This document shows positions 17,179-26,090 of a stretch of DNA of 64,000 nt, piece by piece. This DNA comes from Thiohalocapsa sp. ML1 (lineage in GTDB: Bacteria > Pseudomonadota > Gammaproteobacteria > Chromatiales > Chromatiaceae). The notes under the pieces are model-generated. The model was not told the DNA's origin and did not search any database. It saw only the letters and a program-made list of their open reading frames with translations. The position numbers and the translations under genes are program-made. The stretch spans positions 55,118 to 119,117 of the forward strand of contig NZ_JABX01000017.1 in the NCBI RefSeq assembly GCF_001469165.1, in the 5' to 3' direction. The first letter of the stretch is position 1; the number at the start of each line of letters is the position of its first letter.

Positions 17179-18044
17179 GGCAGCTCCCGATGGCGCACCA
17201 GCACCCGATGACCGGTGCTGCGCAGATGGCGGGCTAGGCGCTCCACCAAATACACGGAGCGATGCTGCCCGCCCGTGCAGCCGACGGCAATGGTCAGATA
17301 GCTGCGCCCGTCCGTTTCGAAGCGCGGAATCCAGCGGTCCAGGAAGTGCTGCATGTCGGCGGCCATCTGGCTTACCTCGGGGGAACGCTCAAGAAACTCG
17401 ATCACGGGCGCATCGCGTCCGGTGAGCGGGCGCAGTGTCTCCTGCCAGTGTGGATTGGGCAGGCAGCGGACGTCGAAGACGAAGTCGACGCCATCCGGCA
17501 CGCCGTTCTTGAACCCGAAGGACTGCAGGAGCACGGACGCCTGCACCGCGCCGGCGCTGGCGAGGCGCTCGCGCACCAGCTCGCGCAGCTCGTGCACGTT
17601 GGTGTGGGTGGTGTCGATGCGGATCTCCGCGATGCCCCGCAGCGGGGCGAGCAGCTCGCACTCGTGCGCAATGGCCTCCTCCAGCGACCGCTCGCCGCCG
17701 GTCAGCGGATGCTTGCGACGGGTCTCGCTGAAGCGGCGGATCAGCGTGTGGACGTCCGCGTGCAGGAAGATCAGCCGGCAGTCGATGCCCTGTTCCCGCA
17801 GCTCCTCCACCACGTGTGGCAGGTCGGCCAGAAAGTCCGGCTGGTTGCGGGCATCGATGCCCACGGCGGCGCCGTCGCGCGTCTCGCCGGGCGCCCGCAG
17901 ACGGGTGCGCTTGAGTCCGAGCGCGAGCTCCCGCAGCAGGAACAGCGGCAGGTTGTCGATGCAGTAATAGCCGATGTCCTCCAGCGTGCGGAGCGCGACG
18001 GTCTTGCCTGCGCCGGAGAGGCCACTGACGATCAACAGATCCAT
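17175..18044 (-). CDS. rapZ: RNase adapter protein RapZ
   Basis: The 289-residue protein begins MDLLIVSGLSGAGKTVALRT (Walker A) followed by LEDIGYYCIDNLPLFLL. The C-terminal domain has SFGFKNGVPDGVDFVFDVR and CTGGQHRSVYLVERLA, all typical of RapZ/YvcJ. In E. coli RapZ guides RNase E to the sRNA GlmZ and senses glucosamine-6-phosphate. Here it lies between hprK and EIIA-Man, the usual order. Length is normal (about 285). Confidence 0.95.
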   Translation of the reverse strand: MDLLIVSGLSGAGKTVALRTLEDIGYYCIDNLPLFLLRELALGLKRTRLRAPGETRDGAAVGIDARNQPDFLADLPHVVEELREQGIDCRLIFLHADVHTLIRRFSETRRKHPLTGGERSLEEAIAHECELLAPLRGIAEIRIDTTHTNVHELRELVRERLASAGAVQASVLLQSFGFKNGVPDGVDFVFDVRCLPNPHWQETLRPLTGRDAPVIEFLERSPEVSQMAADMQHFLDRWIPRFETDGRSYLTIAVGCTGGQHRSVYLVERLARHLRSTGHRVLVRHRELP

Positions 18045-18112
18045 GACATTCAGCCGATTGGTGGCGGATTTGCGCTGCTGTTGGGTCGGCCCGGGGGCGC
18101 GGTGAAAGCGGC

Positions 18113-19066
18113 TCAGGGACAGCGGCCGGTGCCGGCCATGGCCCGGGCCTGGCGGTCTTCCAGGTCCACGCCCGCATCATAGCCGCGGATGCGCAGGATC
18201 TGGTTGCGAACGGCGGTCTCCAGCAGCACGGCGAGGTTGCGCCCCGGCGCCACCGGCAGCGTAATCTCGGGCACCGCGACGCCGAGGATGGTACGCGTGG
18301 ACAGGCTGCCGCGCAGCCGGTCGATGCTCGCAAGCCCCTCGTTGTCAAACGACCGCATGTTGACGATGAGGTTCAGTGTCTCATGCTGGCGGACGGCGCC
18401 CTCGCCGAACATCGCCCGCACGTTGAGCACGCCGAGCCCGCGCACCTCCAGGAAGTCCCGCAGCAGCGCCGGGCAACTGCCCTCCAGCACCTCCGGCGCG
18501 ATGCGCGCAAACTCCGGCGCATCGTCGGCGATGAGGCGGTGGCCGCGAGCAATCATCTCCAGCGCCAGCTCGCTCTTGCCAACGCCCGCATCGCCGGTGA
18601 GCAGCACGCCGAGACCCAGGACCTCAAGCAACACCCCGTGCACGGTTATGCGCTCGGCTAGCGCATGGGTCAGGAAGTATTGCAGCCGATCGACGATCTC
18701 AGCATCGCGTGCCGCCGAGCCCAGCAGCGGCGTGCCGGTGCGCGTGGCGTAGTCGAAGAAGATGGGGTCCGGGGTGAGATCGGAGGCGAAGATCACCGCG
18801 GCCGGGCGGGCCGCGAACAGTCGCTCCACGGTCTCGTGGTAGGCGGGCGCGCTCAAATCCCCGAGATGCAGGATCTCCGCTTCGCCGAGCACCTGCAGGC
18901 GATTCGGATGGATGCAATTGAGTGAGCCGACGAGGCTTTGCGCCGTTTGCCCCCGGGTCTGGCTCAGCAGCGGGATGCATTGGACGGGCGGCGCGGTCAG
19001 CCAGCGCAGCTTGAGCCGCGGCCCGATATGCTCGACCAAGCCCTGCAGTGAATGGACGGGGTTCAT
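18113..19066 (-). CDS. hprK: HPr kinase/phosphorylase
   Basis: The 317-residue protein has the N-terminal HprK domain and the kinase P-loop GDAGVGKSELALEMIARGHRL near residues 155-175. The HprK signature with LEVRGLGVLNVRAMFGEGAV and a C-terminal VPEITLPVAPGRNLAVLLE follow. It phosphorylates HPr on Ser46 and reverses this. In proteobacteria it is generally linked to PTS-Ntr-type regulation and not to catabolite repression. It lies 63 bp after ptsN and 68 bp before rapZ. Confidence 0.95.
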   Translation of the reverse strand: MNPVHSLQGLVEHIGPRLKLRWLTAPPVQCIPLLSQTRGQTAQSLVGSLNCIHPNRLQVLGEAEILHLGDLSAPAYHETVERLFAARPAAVIFASDLTPDPIFFDYATRTGTPLLGSAARDAEIVDRLQYFLTHALAERITVHGVLLEVLGLGVLLTGDAGVGKSELALEMIARGHRLIADDAPEFARIAPEVLEGSCPALLRDFLEVRGLGVLNVRAMFGEGAVRQHETLNLIVNMRSFDNEGLASIDRLRGSLSTRTILGVAVPEITLPVAPGRNLAVLLETAVRNQILRIRGYDAGVDLEDRQARAMAGTGRCP

Positions 19067-19129
19067 GGCACGGGCCCGGGCTGGGGGTGTCGGGAATGTC
19101 GATCCGGGGCGGACACGGGCGGTCCCGGA

Positions 19130-19594
19130 TCAGGCGGAGACGAAAACCCGATCCCGAAACAAGGCGAGCAGCGTGGCCTCGTCCTCCGCCGCCCGCAGCG
19201 CCGCGCGCACCGAGGCATTGTCGAATGCCGCGGCCAGCATCGCCAGCAGTTGCAGGTGCTGCTCGTTGGTCGCCTCCGGCACTAGGAGGCCGAAGGCGAG
19301 GTCAACCGGCTTGTCATCGATGGCGTCGAAGGCGACGTGCTCGCGCAGTTGCACGAAGGCGCCGAGGGGCGCCTGGATGCCGGGCACGCGGGCGTGCGGC
19401 AGGGCGACACCCTGGCCGAGGCCGGTGCTGCCGAGGCGCTCACGCTCCAGCAGCCGATCGAACACGCGATTGCTCGACAGCATCGCGTCCCCGCTGGCCA
19501 GCAACCCAGCCAAGGTTTCCAGGAGGCGCTTCTTGCTCGCTGCCTCGCAGCGGCAGAGCACCCTCGACTCCGAAATCAGATCAGCAGGCACCAT
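19130..19594 (-). CDS. ptsN: PTS EIIA-Ntr
   Basis: The 154-residue protein has the EIIA-fructose/Ntr fold with the phosphohistidine in QGVALPHARVPGI near residue 68 and DDKPVDLAFGLLVPEATNEQ. Genes of this family normally follow rpoN and hpf, as here. It receives phosphate from the relay and in other bacteria regulates K+ transport and nitrogen- or stress-linked functions. A 211-bp gap with a strong hairpin separates it from hpf. Confidence 0.95.
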   Translation of the reverse strand: MVPADLISESRVLCRCEAASKKRLLETLAGLLASGDAMLSSNRVFDRLLERERLGSTGLGQGVALPHARVPGIQAPLGAFVQLREHVAFDAIDDKPVDLAFGLLVPEATNEQHLQLLAMLAAAFDNASVRAALRAAEDEATLLALFRDRVFVSA

Positions 19595-19738
19595 GGCCTA
19601 GAAACCCCGCGCGTGCTCTTGGTGTGATTGTCGTTCATGTTGTCAGCGGCTGAAACAGGGCATACGCGCTGCTTGCCGACCAGGCACCCCGGGGATATCC
19701 GGCGCACGCCGTGCCTGAGCGCACGCCCCGCGGGGTGA

Positions 19739-19769
19739 GCACCGGAGCAGGTGAACCTTGCTCCGGTGC
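19739..19769. other. Strong hairpin between hpf and ptsN
   Basis: GCACCGGAGCA (19739-19749) pairs with TGCTCCGGTGC (19759-19769) around a nine-base loop that can add three more pairs. There is no U-run on either side. It may be an mRNA processing or stability element, or a REP-like palindrome. Confidence 0.5.
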
Positions 19770-19805
19770 CGAGCAGCTCGCAGGGACCAACGTCGGCGTC
19801 GTCCG

Positions 19806-20153
19806 TCAGCTTAGTTGCTCCGCGTCTTCCGGTGGCTCGCTGAGCAAGCCCTTGGCGCCGGCGTTGCGATGGCTTTGGCGCTTCTCCTTGTACTTGAGTA
19901 CCTGCCGGTCCAGTTTGTCGATCAACCCATCAATGGCCGCATACATATCCTCATGGACCGCGTCGGCAAAGACGTTGGCGCCGTTCACGTGGATGGTCGC
20001 CTCTGCCTTCTGGCGCAGCTTCTCGATACTGAGGATGACGTGCACGTTGATCACCTCGTCGAAATGGCGCGCAAGGCGGTCGAACTTGCTGTCGACATAG
20101 CCCTTCAGCGGCTCGGTAATCTCGACATGGTGGCCAGTCAGGTTGATTTGCAT
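19806..20153 (-). CDS. hpf: Ribosome hibernation promoting factor (short form)
   Basis: The 115-residue protein (MQINLTGHHVEITEPLKGYV) has the Sigma54-modulation/S30AE fold, with KLRQKAEATIHVNGANVFADAVHEDMYAAIDGLIDKLDRQV. It binds the 30S subunit in stationary phase and promotes 100S dimers with RMF or inactivates 70S. Short length, no C-terminal dimerisation domain. Placement directly after rpoN is conserved in gammaproteobacteria. Confidence 0.95.
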   Translation of the reverse strand: MQINLTGHHVEITEPLKGYVDSKFDRLARHFDEVINVHVILSIEKLRQKAEATIHVNGANVFADAVHEDMYAAIDGLIDKLDRQVLKYKEKRQSHRNAGAKGLLSEPPEDAEQLS

Positions 20154-20214
20154 AGCGTCACTCCAGTGGTTGCGGGCGCCCGTCAGCCGCCGCCGGGGGC
20201 GGCGGCATGTGCGC

Positions 20215-21696
20215 TCAGGCCAAGCGCTTGCGCTCGTTCGATGGGGGGATCCCCATCGCCTCTCGGTACTTTGCCACGGTACGCCGCGCGACGTTGATAC
20301 CTTGTTCCGTCAGGATACCGGCGATCTTGTTGTCGCTGAGCGGCTTGCTCGGCGTCTCTGCCGCGACTAGCTTGCGGATGAAGGCGCGGATGGCCGTCGA
20401 CGAGCATTCGCCGCCGGAAGCGGTGTTCACGTGGCTCGAGAAGAAGTATTTGAATTCGAAGGTTCCTCGCGGGGTGTGCATGTATTTTTGCGTCGTCACC
20501 CGGGAGACGGTGGACTCGTGCAGCTCCAGCGAGTCCGCGACATCGCGCAACACCAGCGGCTTCATGGCCTCTTCGCCATAGTCGAAGAAATTCTGCTGCA
20601 ACTCGACGATCTTTGCCGCTACCCGCAACACCGTGTCGTTTCTGCTGGCCAGGCTCTTGATGAACCAGCGGGCCTCTTGCAGGTGCGTCTTGAGACAGGC
20701 GTTGTCCGGGCCGTCGTCGGCCCGGCGGATCAGCTTAAGGTAGCCGGGGTTCACCCTTAGTCTAGGCGTTGTTTCCGGATTCAGCTCGACTGTCCAGACG
20801 CCGTTGCGCTTGGCGACCACCACGTCCGGGATCACGTACTCCGGGCGGATGTCGGCGACCAGTGAGCCCGGGCGCGGCTGCATGGAGCGGATCAGCGTCA
20901 GCGCCTCGCGCAGCGTGTCCGGATCGAGCTTGGTGTGCCGGCGCAGGTCGTCCAAGTCGTTGCGCGCCAGCGCGGCAAAGTGCTCGTCGCAGATGAGCAT
21001 CGCCTCGGCGCGAAACGGCTGCTCCGGCGGCACTGCCCGCAACTGCAACAAGAGGCATTCTCGCAGCGAGCGCGCGCCGACCCCAGGCGGGTCCAAGGCC
21101 TGAATGCGATGCAGCACGGCCTCGACCTCATCCGGCTCCGGCGCATCGCCTTCCAGGTCGTCCGGGTGCGCCATCGCATCCACCAGCTCGTCGATGTCCG
21201 AGCGCAGGTAGCCGTTCGCGTCGATGGCGTCCAGCAGGGCGTCGGCGATGACGCGGTCGCGCGGCGCGAGCCGGGCCAGGTTCAACTGCCACTCCAGGTG
21301 ATCGTGCAGGGTCTGCGGGCGCGTGTGCTGGGCGAAGGGGTCGAGCTCCGAGCTGCCGTCGCCGCCGCCGCCGCTCCCGCCGCCGGTGGACAGGTAGCCG
21401 TCGTAGGTGTCGCCCCAGGAGCTGTCCACCGGCAGCTCGTCCGGCATCTCGGATTGCTCCGCGCGCACCTCATCGTCCACCTGCGCCTCGGCGGCGCGGC
21501 GGTGGCGCTCGGACTCATCGCTCGCCACGTCGGCCTCCGCCTCGTCGGTGGACTCCAGCATCAGGTTGGATTCTAGGGCTTCCTGGATCTCGCGCTGGAG
21601 GTCGAGCGTGGACAGTTGGAGCAGCTTGATCGCCTGCTGCAGCTGCGGGGTCATCGTCAGCTGCTGGCCAAGGCGCAGTTGTATGGTCTGTTTCAT
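20215..21696 (-). CDS. rpoN: RNA polymerase sigma-54 factor RpoN
   Basis: The 493-residue protein starts with the Gln/Leu-rich activator-interacting region I (QLRLGQQLTMTPQLQQAIKL), an acidic region II (residues about 50-125, with a GGGSGGGG spacer), a core-binding domain and the C-terminal helix-turn-helix. The RpoN box is ARRTVAKYRE near residue 475. It directs transcription from -24/-12 promoters with AAA+ activators. Upstream lies lptB with a 188-bp gap that may carry its promoter. Confidence 0.97.
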   Translation of the reverse strand: MKQTIQLRLGQQLTMTPQLQQAIKLLQLSTLDLQREIQEALESNLMLESTDEAEADVASDESERHRRAAEAQVDDEVRAEQSEMPDELPVDSSWGDTYDGYLSTGGGSGGGGDGSSELDPFAQHTRPQTLHDHLEWQLNLARLAPRDRVIADALLDAIDANGYLRSDIDELVDAMAHPDDLEGDAPEPDEVEAVLHRIQALDPPGVGARSLRECLLLQLRAVPPEQPFRAEAMLICDEHFAALARNDLDDLRRHTKLDPDTLREALTLIRSMQPRPGSLVADIRPEYVIPDVVVAKRNGVWTVELNPETTPRLRVNPGYLKLIRRADDGPDNACLKTHLQEARWFIKSLASRNDTVLRVAAKIVELQQNFFDYGEEAMKPLVLRDVADSLELHESTVSRVTTQKYMHTPRGTFEFKYFFSSHVNTASGGECSSTAIRAFIRKLVAAETPSKPLSDNKIAGILTEQGINVARRTVAKYREAMGIPPSNERKRLA

Positions 21697-21884
21697 CGCA
21701 CCCGTTGCGGAGGGTGGTATGGGATTTGAATGTTCATTTCGATTCTAGCCGAAATCAGATCGCCGATCTTGGGCCAGCCCCCGGGGCTCGTCCAGCGCCG
21801 ATATGACGCTCCAATGACACCCGTCAGCGCGCTCGCAGAGGCGGCTGCCGCCCGTCGGATGACGGTCGGCGCGAGCCCCTGTCG

Positions 21885-22625
21885 TCATAGCCGGAAGTCC
21901 TCACCGAGATAAACGGCACGTACGCGGGCGTTCTGCAACAGCGCATCCGGCGTCCCCTCGGCGATGACCGTGCCCTCGCTGATGATGTACGCGCGGTCGC
22001 AGATGTCCAGTGTCTCGCGGACGTTGTGGTCGGTGATGAGCACACCGATGCGGCGCGCCCGCAGATGCGTAATGATGGACTTGATGTCGCCGACGGCAAT
22101 CGGGTCGACGCCTGCGAACGGCTCGTCGAGCAGCATGACCTTCGGCTCCACGGCCAGGGCCCGGGCGATCTCCAGGCGGCGGCGCTCGCCGCCCGAGAGG
22201 CTCATGGCGAGCGAGTCCGCGACATGGCCGATGCCGAGCTCATCGAGCAGCCGCGCGCAGCGCGCGCGCTGCTCGGTGCGGTCGAGATCCGCGCGTGCCT
22301 GGAGCACCGCGAGCAGGTTCTGCCGCGCCGTGAGCTTGCGGAACACCGACGGCTCCTGCGCCAGGTAGCTTAAGCCCCGCCGGGCGCGGGCGTGCATCGG
22401 GCGCAGCGTGATGTCCTCGCCGTCGAGCAGGATGCGGCCCGCGTCCGCCGGCACCAGGCCGACGATCATGTAGAAGCTCGTGGTCTTGCCGGCGCCGTTC
22501 GGGCCGAGCAGGCCGACGACATCGCCGGCATCGACCGCAAGGCTGACCCCATTGACCACGCGACGGCGACGATAGCTCTTCGCCAGGTCTTCGGCGACCA
22601 GGGTGCTCCGCGGCGCGCTGCTCAT
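21885..22625 (-). CDS. lptB: LPS export ABC transporter ATP-binding protein LptB
   Basis: The 246-residue ABC ATPase has Walker [17 protein letters not shown], signature [16 protein letters not shown], Walker [16 protein letters not shown] and the H-loop [18 protein letters not shown], the last two being diagnostic of LptB. It powers extraction of LPS from the inner membrane with LptF/G (not in the window). The start is the ATG overlapping the lptA stop by four bases; a longer open frame runs antisense-like through lptA and is ignored. Confidence 0.97.
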   Translation of the reverse strand: MSSAPRSTLVAEDLAKSYRRRRVVNGVSLAVDAGDVVGLLGPNGAGKTTSFYMIVGLVPADAGRILLDGEDITLRPMHARARRGLSYLAQEPSVFRKLTARQNLLAVLQARADLDRTEQRARCARLLDELGIGHVADSLAMSLSGGERRRLEIARALAVEPKVMLLDEPFAGVDPIAVGDIKSIITHLRARRIGVLITDHNVRETLDICDRAYIISEGTVIAEGTPDALLQNARVRAVYLGEDFRL

Positions 22626-23239
22626 TGATCGCCGGCATCTTGGCCGCCGGTGTTGTCTTGGGGCTCGATGCGAATCTTGACCCGCTCGCGCCCGCTCGCG
22701 CTGGTGCCGGCGGTTAGCCTCTCGGTGCTGCGGTTGTACACGATGCGGTCGCTGGCGAAGCGGTCCTCGCCCTGCACCAGCTCGGCCTGGTCGATGAGCG
22801 TGATCTCCTGCGGGTCGGCCTCGTATTCCATTCTGAGCGCCCGGGCGCGCACCTCGTCGGGGTCGTTGTCGAGCCGCTGCCGGTAGCGCACGGGGTTGCC
22901 GATGGCGATGATCTTCTGCGGCTGCCGGTTGGGCTTGTGGTGCACCAAGACCTCGTCGGCCTGGATGCGCATGCTGCCCTGCTGCACCTCGACGTTGCCG
23001 AGGTAGAGGCTGATGGACTGTTTCTCGTCGAATTCCGCGGCGTCCGCCTCGACAAACATCGGTTGCTCCTGGTCCGAGTCCAGGGCCGGCAGCGCGGGTG
23101 CAAAGAGTCCACCGATGACGCAAAGCATCACCGCGACCCGCGCCTTTGCCCTGCCGCCGTGCATGAGATCCGATGGGGCGACGCGGCGGCTCGCCGTCAA
23201 CGCCCCGCGGCTGCGCTCAGCGTGCATCGCTTGTCTCAT
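22622..23239 (-). CDS. lptA: LPS transport periplasmic protein LptA
   Basis: The 205-residue protein has a signal or anchor segment around residues 35-50 ([20 protein letters not shown]) and an OstA/LptA beta-jellyroll: [59 protein letters not shown]. It bridges LptC and LptD across the periplasm. The real start may be the ATG at residue 26 ([10 protein letters not shown]), which puts the signal peptide at the N-terminus. It overlaps lptB and follows lptC closely. Confidence 0.9.
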   Translation of the reverse strand: MRQAMHAERSRGALTASRRVAPSDLMHGGRAKARVAVMLCVIGGLFAPALPALDSDQEQPMFVEADAAEFDEKQSISLYLGNVEVQQGSMRIQADEVLVHHKPNRQPQKIIAIGNPVRYRQRLDNDPDEVRARALRMEYEADPQEITLIDQAELVQGEDRFASDRIVYNRSTERLTAGTSASGRERVKIRIEPQDNTGGQDAGDQ

Positions 23240-23828
23240 GGTCCGTCGCGGTGGCCGTGGCGCTCTGCATGCGCTGGCGCACGCGCCCGAAGAAGCGGCT
23301 GCGCATGGGCTCCTCGAACCATAGCTGCATGCCGTCGATAGACGTGAGCCAGTCCGCGCCGCGCTCCAACTCGACGAAGCGGTCCGTCTCCGCGTAGCCC
23401 ACGTCGTTTAGCACCAGCAGCTCGCTGGTCTGGATGCGCAGCGCGGGGGAGCTCGCATCGGCGGCGCGTTCGGCGAGCACCCGGCCTTCCAGGAGGACCT
23501 CCGAGGTGTCCTCCGCCACCCAGGCGCGCTCTGCGCGGATGACCCAGTCGGGTGCGTCGGTTTCGAGCAAATGCAGGACCGGTGTCTCCAATACGCTGCC
23601 GCCGCGGTCCGGGTAGTGCCGCAGCAGCGGTGAATAAAGCCGGCGCTCCGGCGTGCCGGTGGCGGACATCGATAGCGCCGTTACTTGCTCGACCACATAG
23701 TCCGGCTGTCCGGGCAGCAGCGGCCCGGACAGTCCCGGCAGCTCGCGCCCGCCGCGGTACCACCAGGCGGCTAAGCCTGCGGCACCAAGCAGGAGCGCGA
23801 TGGCCAGCTCTCGCCGTGTCAGCGTCAC
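23217..23828 (-). CDS. lptC: LPS export protein LptC
   Basis: The 203-residue protein begins at GTG 23828 (VTLTRRELAIALLLGAAGLA), which overlaps the kdsC stop (GTGA). It has one N-terminal membrane anchor and a periplasmic LptC fold (DYVVEQVTALSMSATGTPER, YAETDRFVELERG). It links the LptBFG complex to LptA. The C-terminal 30 residues are basic and longer than in E. coli LptC. Confidence 0.9.
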   Translation of the reverse strand: MTLTRRELAIALLLGAAGLAAWWYRGGRELPGLSGPLLPGQPDYVVEQVTALSMSATGTPERRLYSPLLRHYPDRGGSVLETPVLHLLETDAPDWVIRAERAWVAEDTSEVLLEGRVLAERAADASSPALRIQTSELLVLNDVGYAETDRFVELERGADWLTSIDGMQLWFEEPMRSRFFGRVRQRMQSATATATDHETSDAR

Positions 23829-24397
23829 GCCGGCCGATCGGCCCCGAGATAGTCCTGCACCAGCGCGTCCAGCTTGTCCTGCGCGCGTAGGATGAGCTCG
23901 CAGAGATCGCGCGCCGCGCCGCGGCCGCCGCCGCTCGGCGTGCACCAGTGGGCGTGCTCGCGCACCACCGGGTGGGCGTCGGCGACGGCCACGGCGAGGC
24001 CGACGCGGCGCATCACGGGCAGGTCCATGAGGTCGTCGCCCATGTATGCGGCCTCCGCCGGCGCGATGCCAAGGCCGGCGGCAAGCTTCAGAAACACCGG
24101 CAGCTTGTCCTTGCAGCCCTGGTGCACATGCTCGATGCCCAAACTCTGCATGCGTATGCGCACGACCTCGGAGCGCCGCCCGGTAATGACGGCAAGGGCG
24201 ACGCCGCTGTCGCGCAGCATCGCCATGCCGTGACCGTCGCGCGAGTGGAAGGCCTTGTACTCCTGCCCGTCGTCGCCGAGAAAGAGGCTGCCATCGGTCA
24301 GCACGCCGTCGACGTCGAAGACGACGAGGCGGATGGCCTTGGCTCGTTCGAGGATATCCTGCATCGTCAGCGCCTGTTTGGACTGCCGTGTACTCAT
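23825..24397 (-). CDS. kdsC: 3-deoxy-D-manno-octulosonate-8-phosphate phosphatase KdsC
   Basis: The 190-residue HAD-superfamily phosphatase has the nucleophile motif LVVFDVDGVLTDGSLFLGD, motif II AVITGRRSEVV, the Lys motif QGCKDKLPVFLKL and motif IV YMGDDLMDLPVMRRVGL. It removes phosphate from KDO-8-P in LPS core synthesis. The start is taken at MSTRQSK (24397); M12 is an alternative. It leads the kdsC-lptC-lptA-lptB run. Confidence 0.95.
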   Translation of the reverse strand: MSTRQSKQALTMQDILERAKAIRLVVFDVDGVLTDGSLFLGDDGQEYKAFHSRDGHGMAMLRDSGVALAVITGRRSEVVRIRMQSLGIEHVHQGCKDKLPVFLKLAAGLGIAPAEAAYMGDDLMDLPVMRRVGLAVAVADAHPVVREHAHWCTPSGGGRGAARDLCELILRAQDKLDALVQDYLGADRPA

Positions 24398-24495
24398 CGC
24401 AAAGCGGGCCAAGCGTACCATAGCCGCACGCGATCGGCGCCGGAGGGTCACCCCGGCGGCGCCGGCAATCCTGTACCTCAAGCTCGCGTGACACC

Positions 24496-25110
24496 ATGTC
24501 GCAAGTCCCAACAACAGCCCCCGCCGGCGTCGCCGTCGTCGCCGACGGCTGGTGGAGCCTCGCCGACGCGGCCGGGTATTTCCCGGAAGACCTGCCGGAT
24601 GACTGGCGCCCGGTCTATTTTGCCAACGACTACCAAGGCGTTTATGTCCCGTACGCCGACTGGCAGCGCATGCCAATGGATGCGCTCGCGCACTGGCACC
24701 GCGATGTGCACGAAGGCTTCTCGTTCTATCTGGAATGGCCTGCACTGGAATGGCCTGCACTGGAATGGCCCGCGTCCGCGGCGCCGGAGCAGCTCGCTGC
24801 CGCCGTGGCCGGCCTCGGACACAAGCTCGCTGCCTGCGTGCGCTGGGGCGCTGACACCGACACCCCGGGCGAGCTCTGGTGCCCGCCGCGCGACTCCCGC
24901 GCGATGTGTCGGATCGGCCAAGCGCTGCGCTGTCCGAGCACAGCGCAGCGCGATTTGCGCGCCGCCGCCCGCTGGCTTCAAGCCGTCGCCGGTGCAGCAC
25001 CGACGACCCTGGTGGTGCTGTCCAAGCCCACCAGCAGCCAGCTCGCGGACTGGCAGCAGTTGCCGGCGCTGCTCGGCCTCGCGGTGCCGGCGATCGTTGC
25101 GCCGGTCTGA
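24496..25110 (+). CDS. DUF72-related hypothetical protein with internal LEWPA repeat
   Basis: The 204-residue protein starts with a segment (AAGYFPEDLPDDWRPVYFANDYQGVYVPYADW) that resembles proteins annotated as DUF72-associated, where YPEDLPEDWR...YF is conserved. The middle contains three tandem 15-bp units (24730-24774) that encode LEWPALEWPALEWPA at residues 79-93. The unit repeats perfectly at DNA level in the first two copies, so it is a recent expansion. It is divergent from kdsC across about 100 bp. No catalytic residues are recognised. Function unknown. Confidence 0.65.
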   Translation: MSQVPTTAPAGVAVVADGWWSLADAAGYFPEDLPDDWRPVYFANDYQGVYVPYADWQRMPMDALAHWHRDVHEGFSFYLEWPALEWPALEWPASAAPEQLAAAVAGLGHKLAACVRWGADTDTPGELWCPPRDSRAMCRIGQALRCPSTAQRDLRAAARWLQAVAGAAPTTLVVLSKPTSSQLADWQQLPALLGLAVPAIVAPV

Positions 25111-25120
25111 GCCTCAGCGC

Positions 25121-25864
25121 TCAGAAACCCGTGTGCCCGGGCAGTAGGCGCTCGAATTCCCGGCGCACCACCTCGTAGCACTCACAGACCCGTGCCTCCA
25201 ACCCCGGCCGGTCCAGCACCTTGATGTGACCGCGGCTGTAGCGGATCAAGCCGGCGCTCTGCAAGCGCCCGGCGGCCTCGGTCACGCCCTCGCGCCGCAC
25301 GCCCAGCATGTTGGCGATCAGCTCCTGGGTCATGTCCAGCTCGTCCGAGGGCAAGCGGTCCAGACTGAGCAGCAGCCAGCGACAGAGCTGCTGGTCGATG
25401 CTGTGGTGGCGATTGCAGACGGCGGTCTGCGCCATCTGGGTCACCAGCGCCATGGTGTAGCGCAGCAGCAGCGGCTGCAGGGCCGAGTCGCGACGCGCCC
25501 CAAAATGGGCCAGCGCGCCCTTGAGCACCGGCCCCCTCAGGCGATAGGCGTGGCCCGCGCTCTGCACCACGGCGCGGTTCGGCACGGTTTCCCCGCCCAT
25601 GAACAGGGCGATGCCCACAATGCCCTCGTTGCCCACCACGGCGATCTCCGCAGAGGCGCCGTTCTCCATGACATACAACAGGGAGACGATGGCGGTGGTC
25701 GGAAAATAGACGTGGCTCTGCTCCTCGCCGGATTCGTACAGCACCGTGCCGAGCGGCAGCGGGACCGGCTCCAGGTCAGGGAGCAGTTGCTCGTACTCGG
25801 CCTCGGGCAGCGCGCCGAGGAGATGATTCTGCCGCGGCGAGGCGGGCGTGGATGCGACGGACAT
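25121..25864 (-). CDS. Crp/Fnr family transcriptional regulator 1
   Basis: The 247-residue protein starts at ATG 25864 with GGAGA eight bases upstream. It has an N-terminal cyclic-nucleotide-like jellyroll (VYFPTTAIVSLLYVMENGAS, VGNEGIVGIALFMGG) and a C-terminal winged HTH (MTQELIANMLGVRREGVTEAAGRLQSAG). It lacks the Fnr cysteines. The first half lacks the RxA-type cAMP loop of Crp, so the ligand is unclear. A second, homologous regulator follows upstream on the same strand (26091-26807). Confidence 0.85.
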   Translation of the reverse strand: MSVASTPASPRQNHLLGALPEAEYEQLLPDLEPVPLPLGTVLYESGEEQSHVYFPTTAIVSLLYVMENGASAEIAVVGNEGIVGIALFMGGETVPNRAVVQSAGHAYRLRGPVLKGALAHFGARRDSALQPLLLRYTMALVTQMAQTAVCNRHHSIDQQLCRWLLLSLDRLPSDELDMTQELIANMLGVRREGVTEAAGRLQSAGLIRYSRGHIKVLDRPGLEARVCECYEVVRREFERLLPGHTGF

Positions 25865-26090
25865 GGAGCGCTTCTCCGAAGAGTGGCGTTGGATGCAAGG
25901 ACGCACGGCGCGGCGATCCGCCTGAACCGGTCCGCGCCTCCCCTTGTACGATAGCGCACAAACCGCCGAACGCGTCCGGTTCTCGCTCTTGTCCGCCGAG
26001 CCCCAGCCGCAGGCCACACAGCGCCCGGCGCGCTCCGCAGACGATGCCCCATCGGCCGGCGGGACGCAGGACCCCGCGGCGCATTAGCGA

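Noticed and set aside
21885..23123. 412-codon frame including LptB with an N-terminal Arg-rich extension
   Set aside because: The extension is out of frame over lptA; the start at 22625 overlaps the lptA stop as expected.
23217..24497. Long minus-strand frame joining lptC to an upstream region
   Set aside because: Upstream part reads out of frame through kdsC; lptC starts at GTG 23828, which overlaps the kdsC stop.
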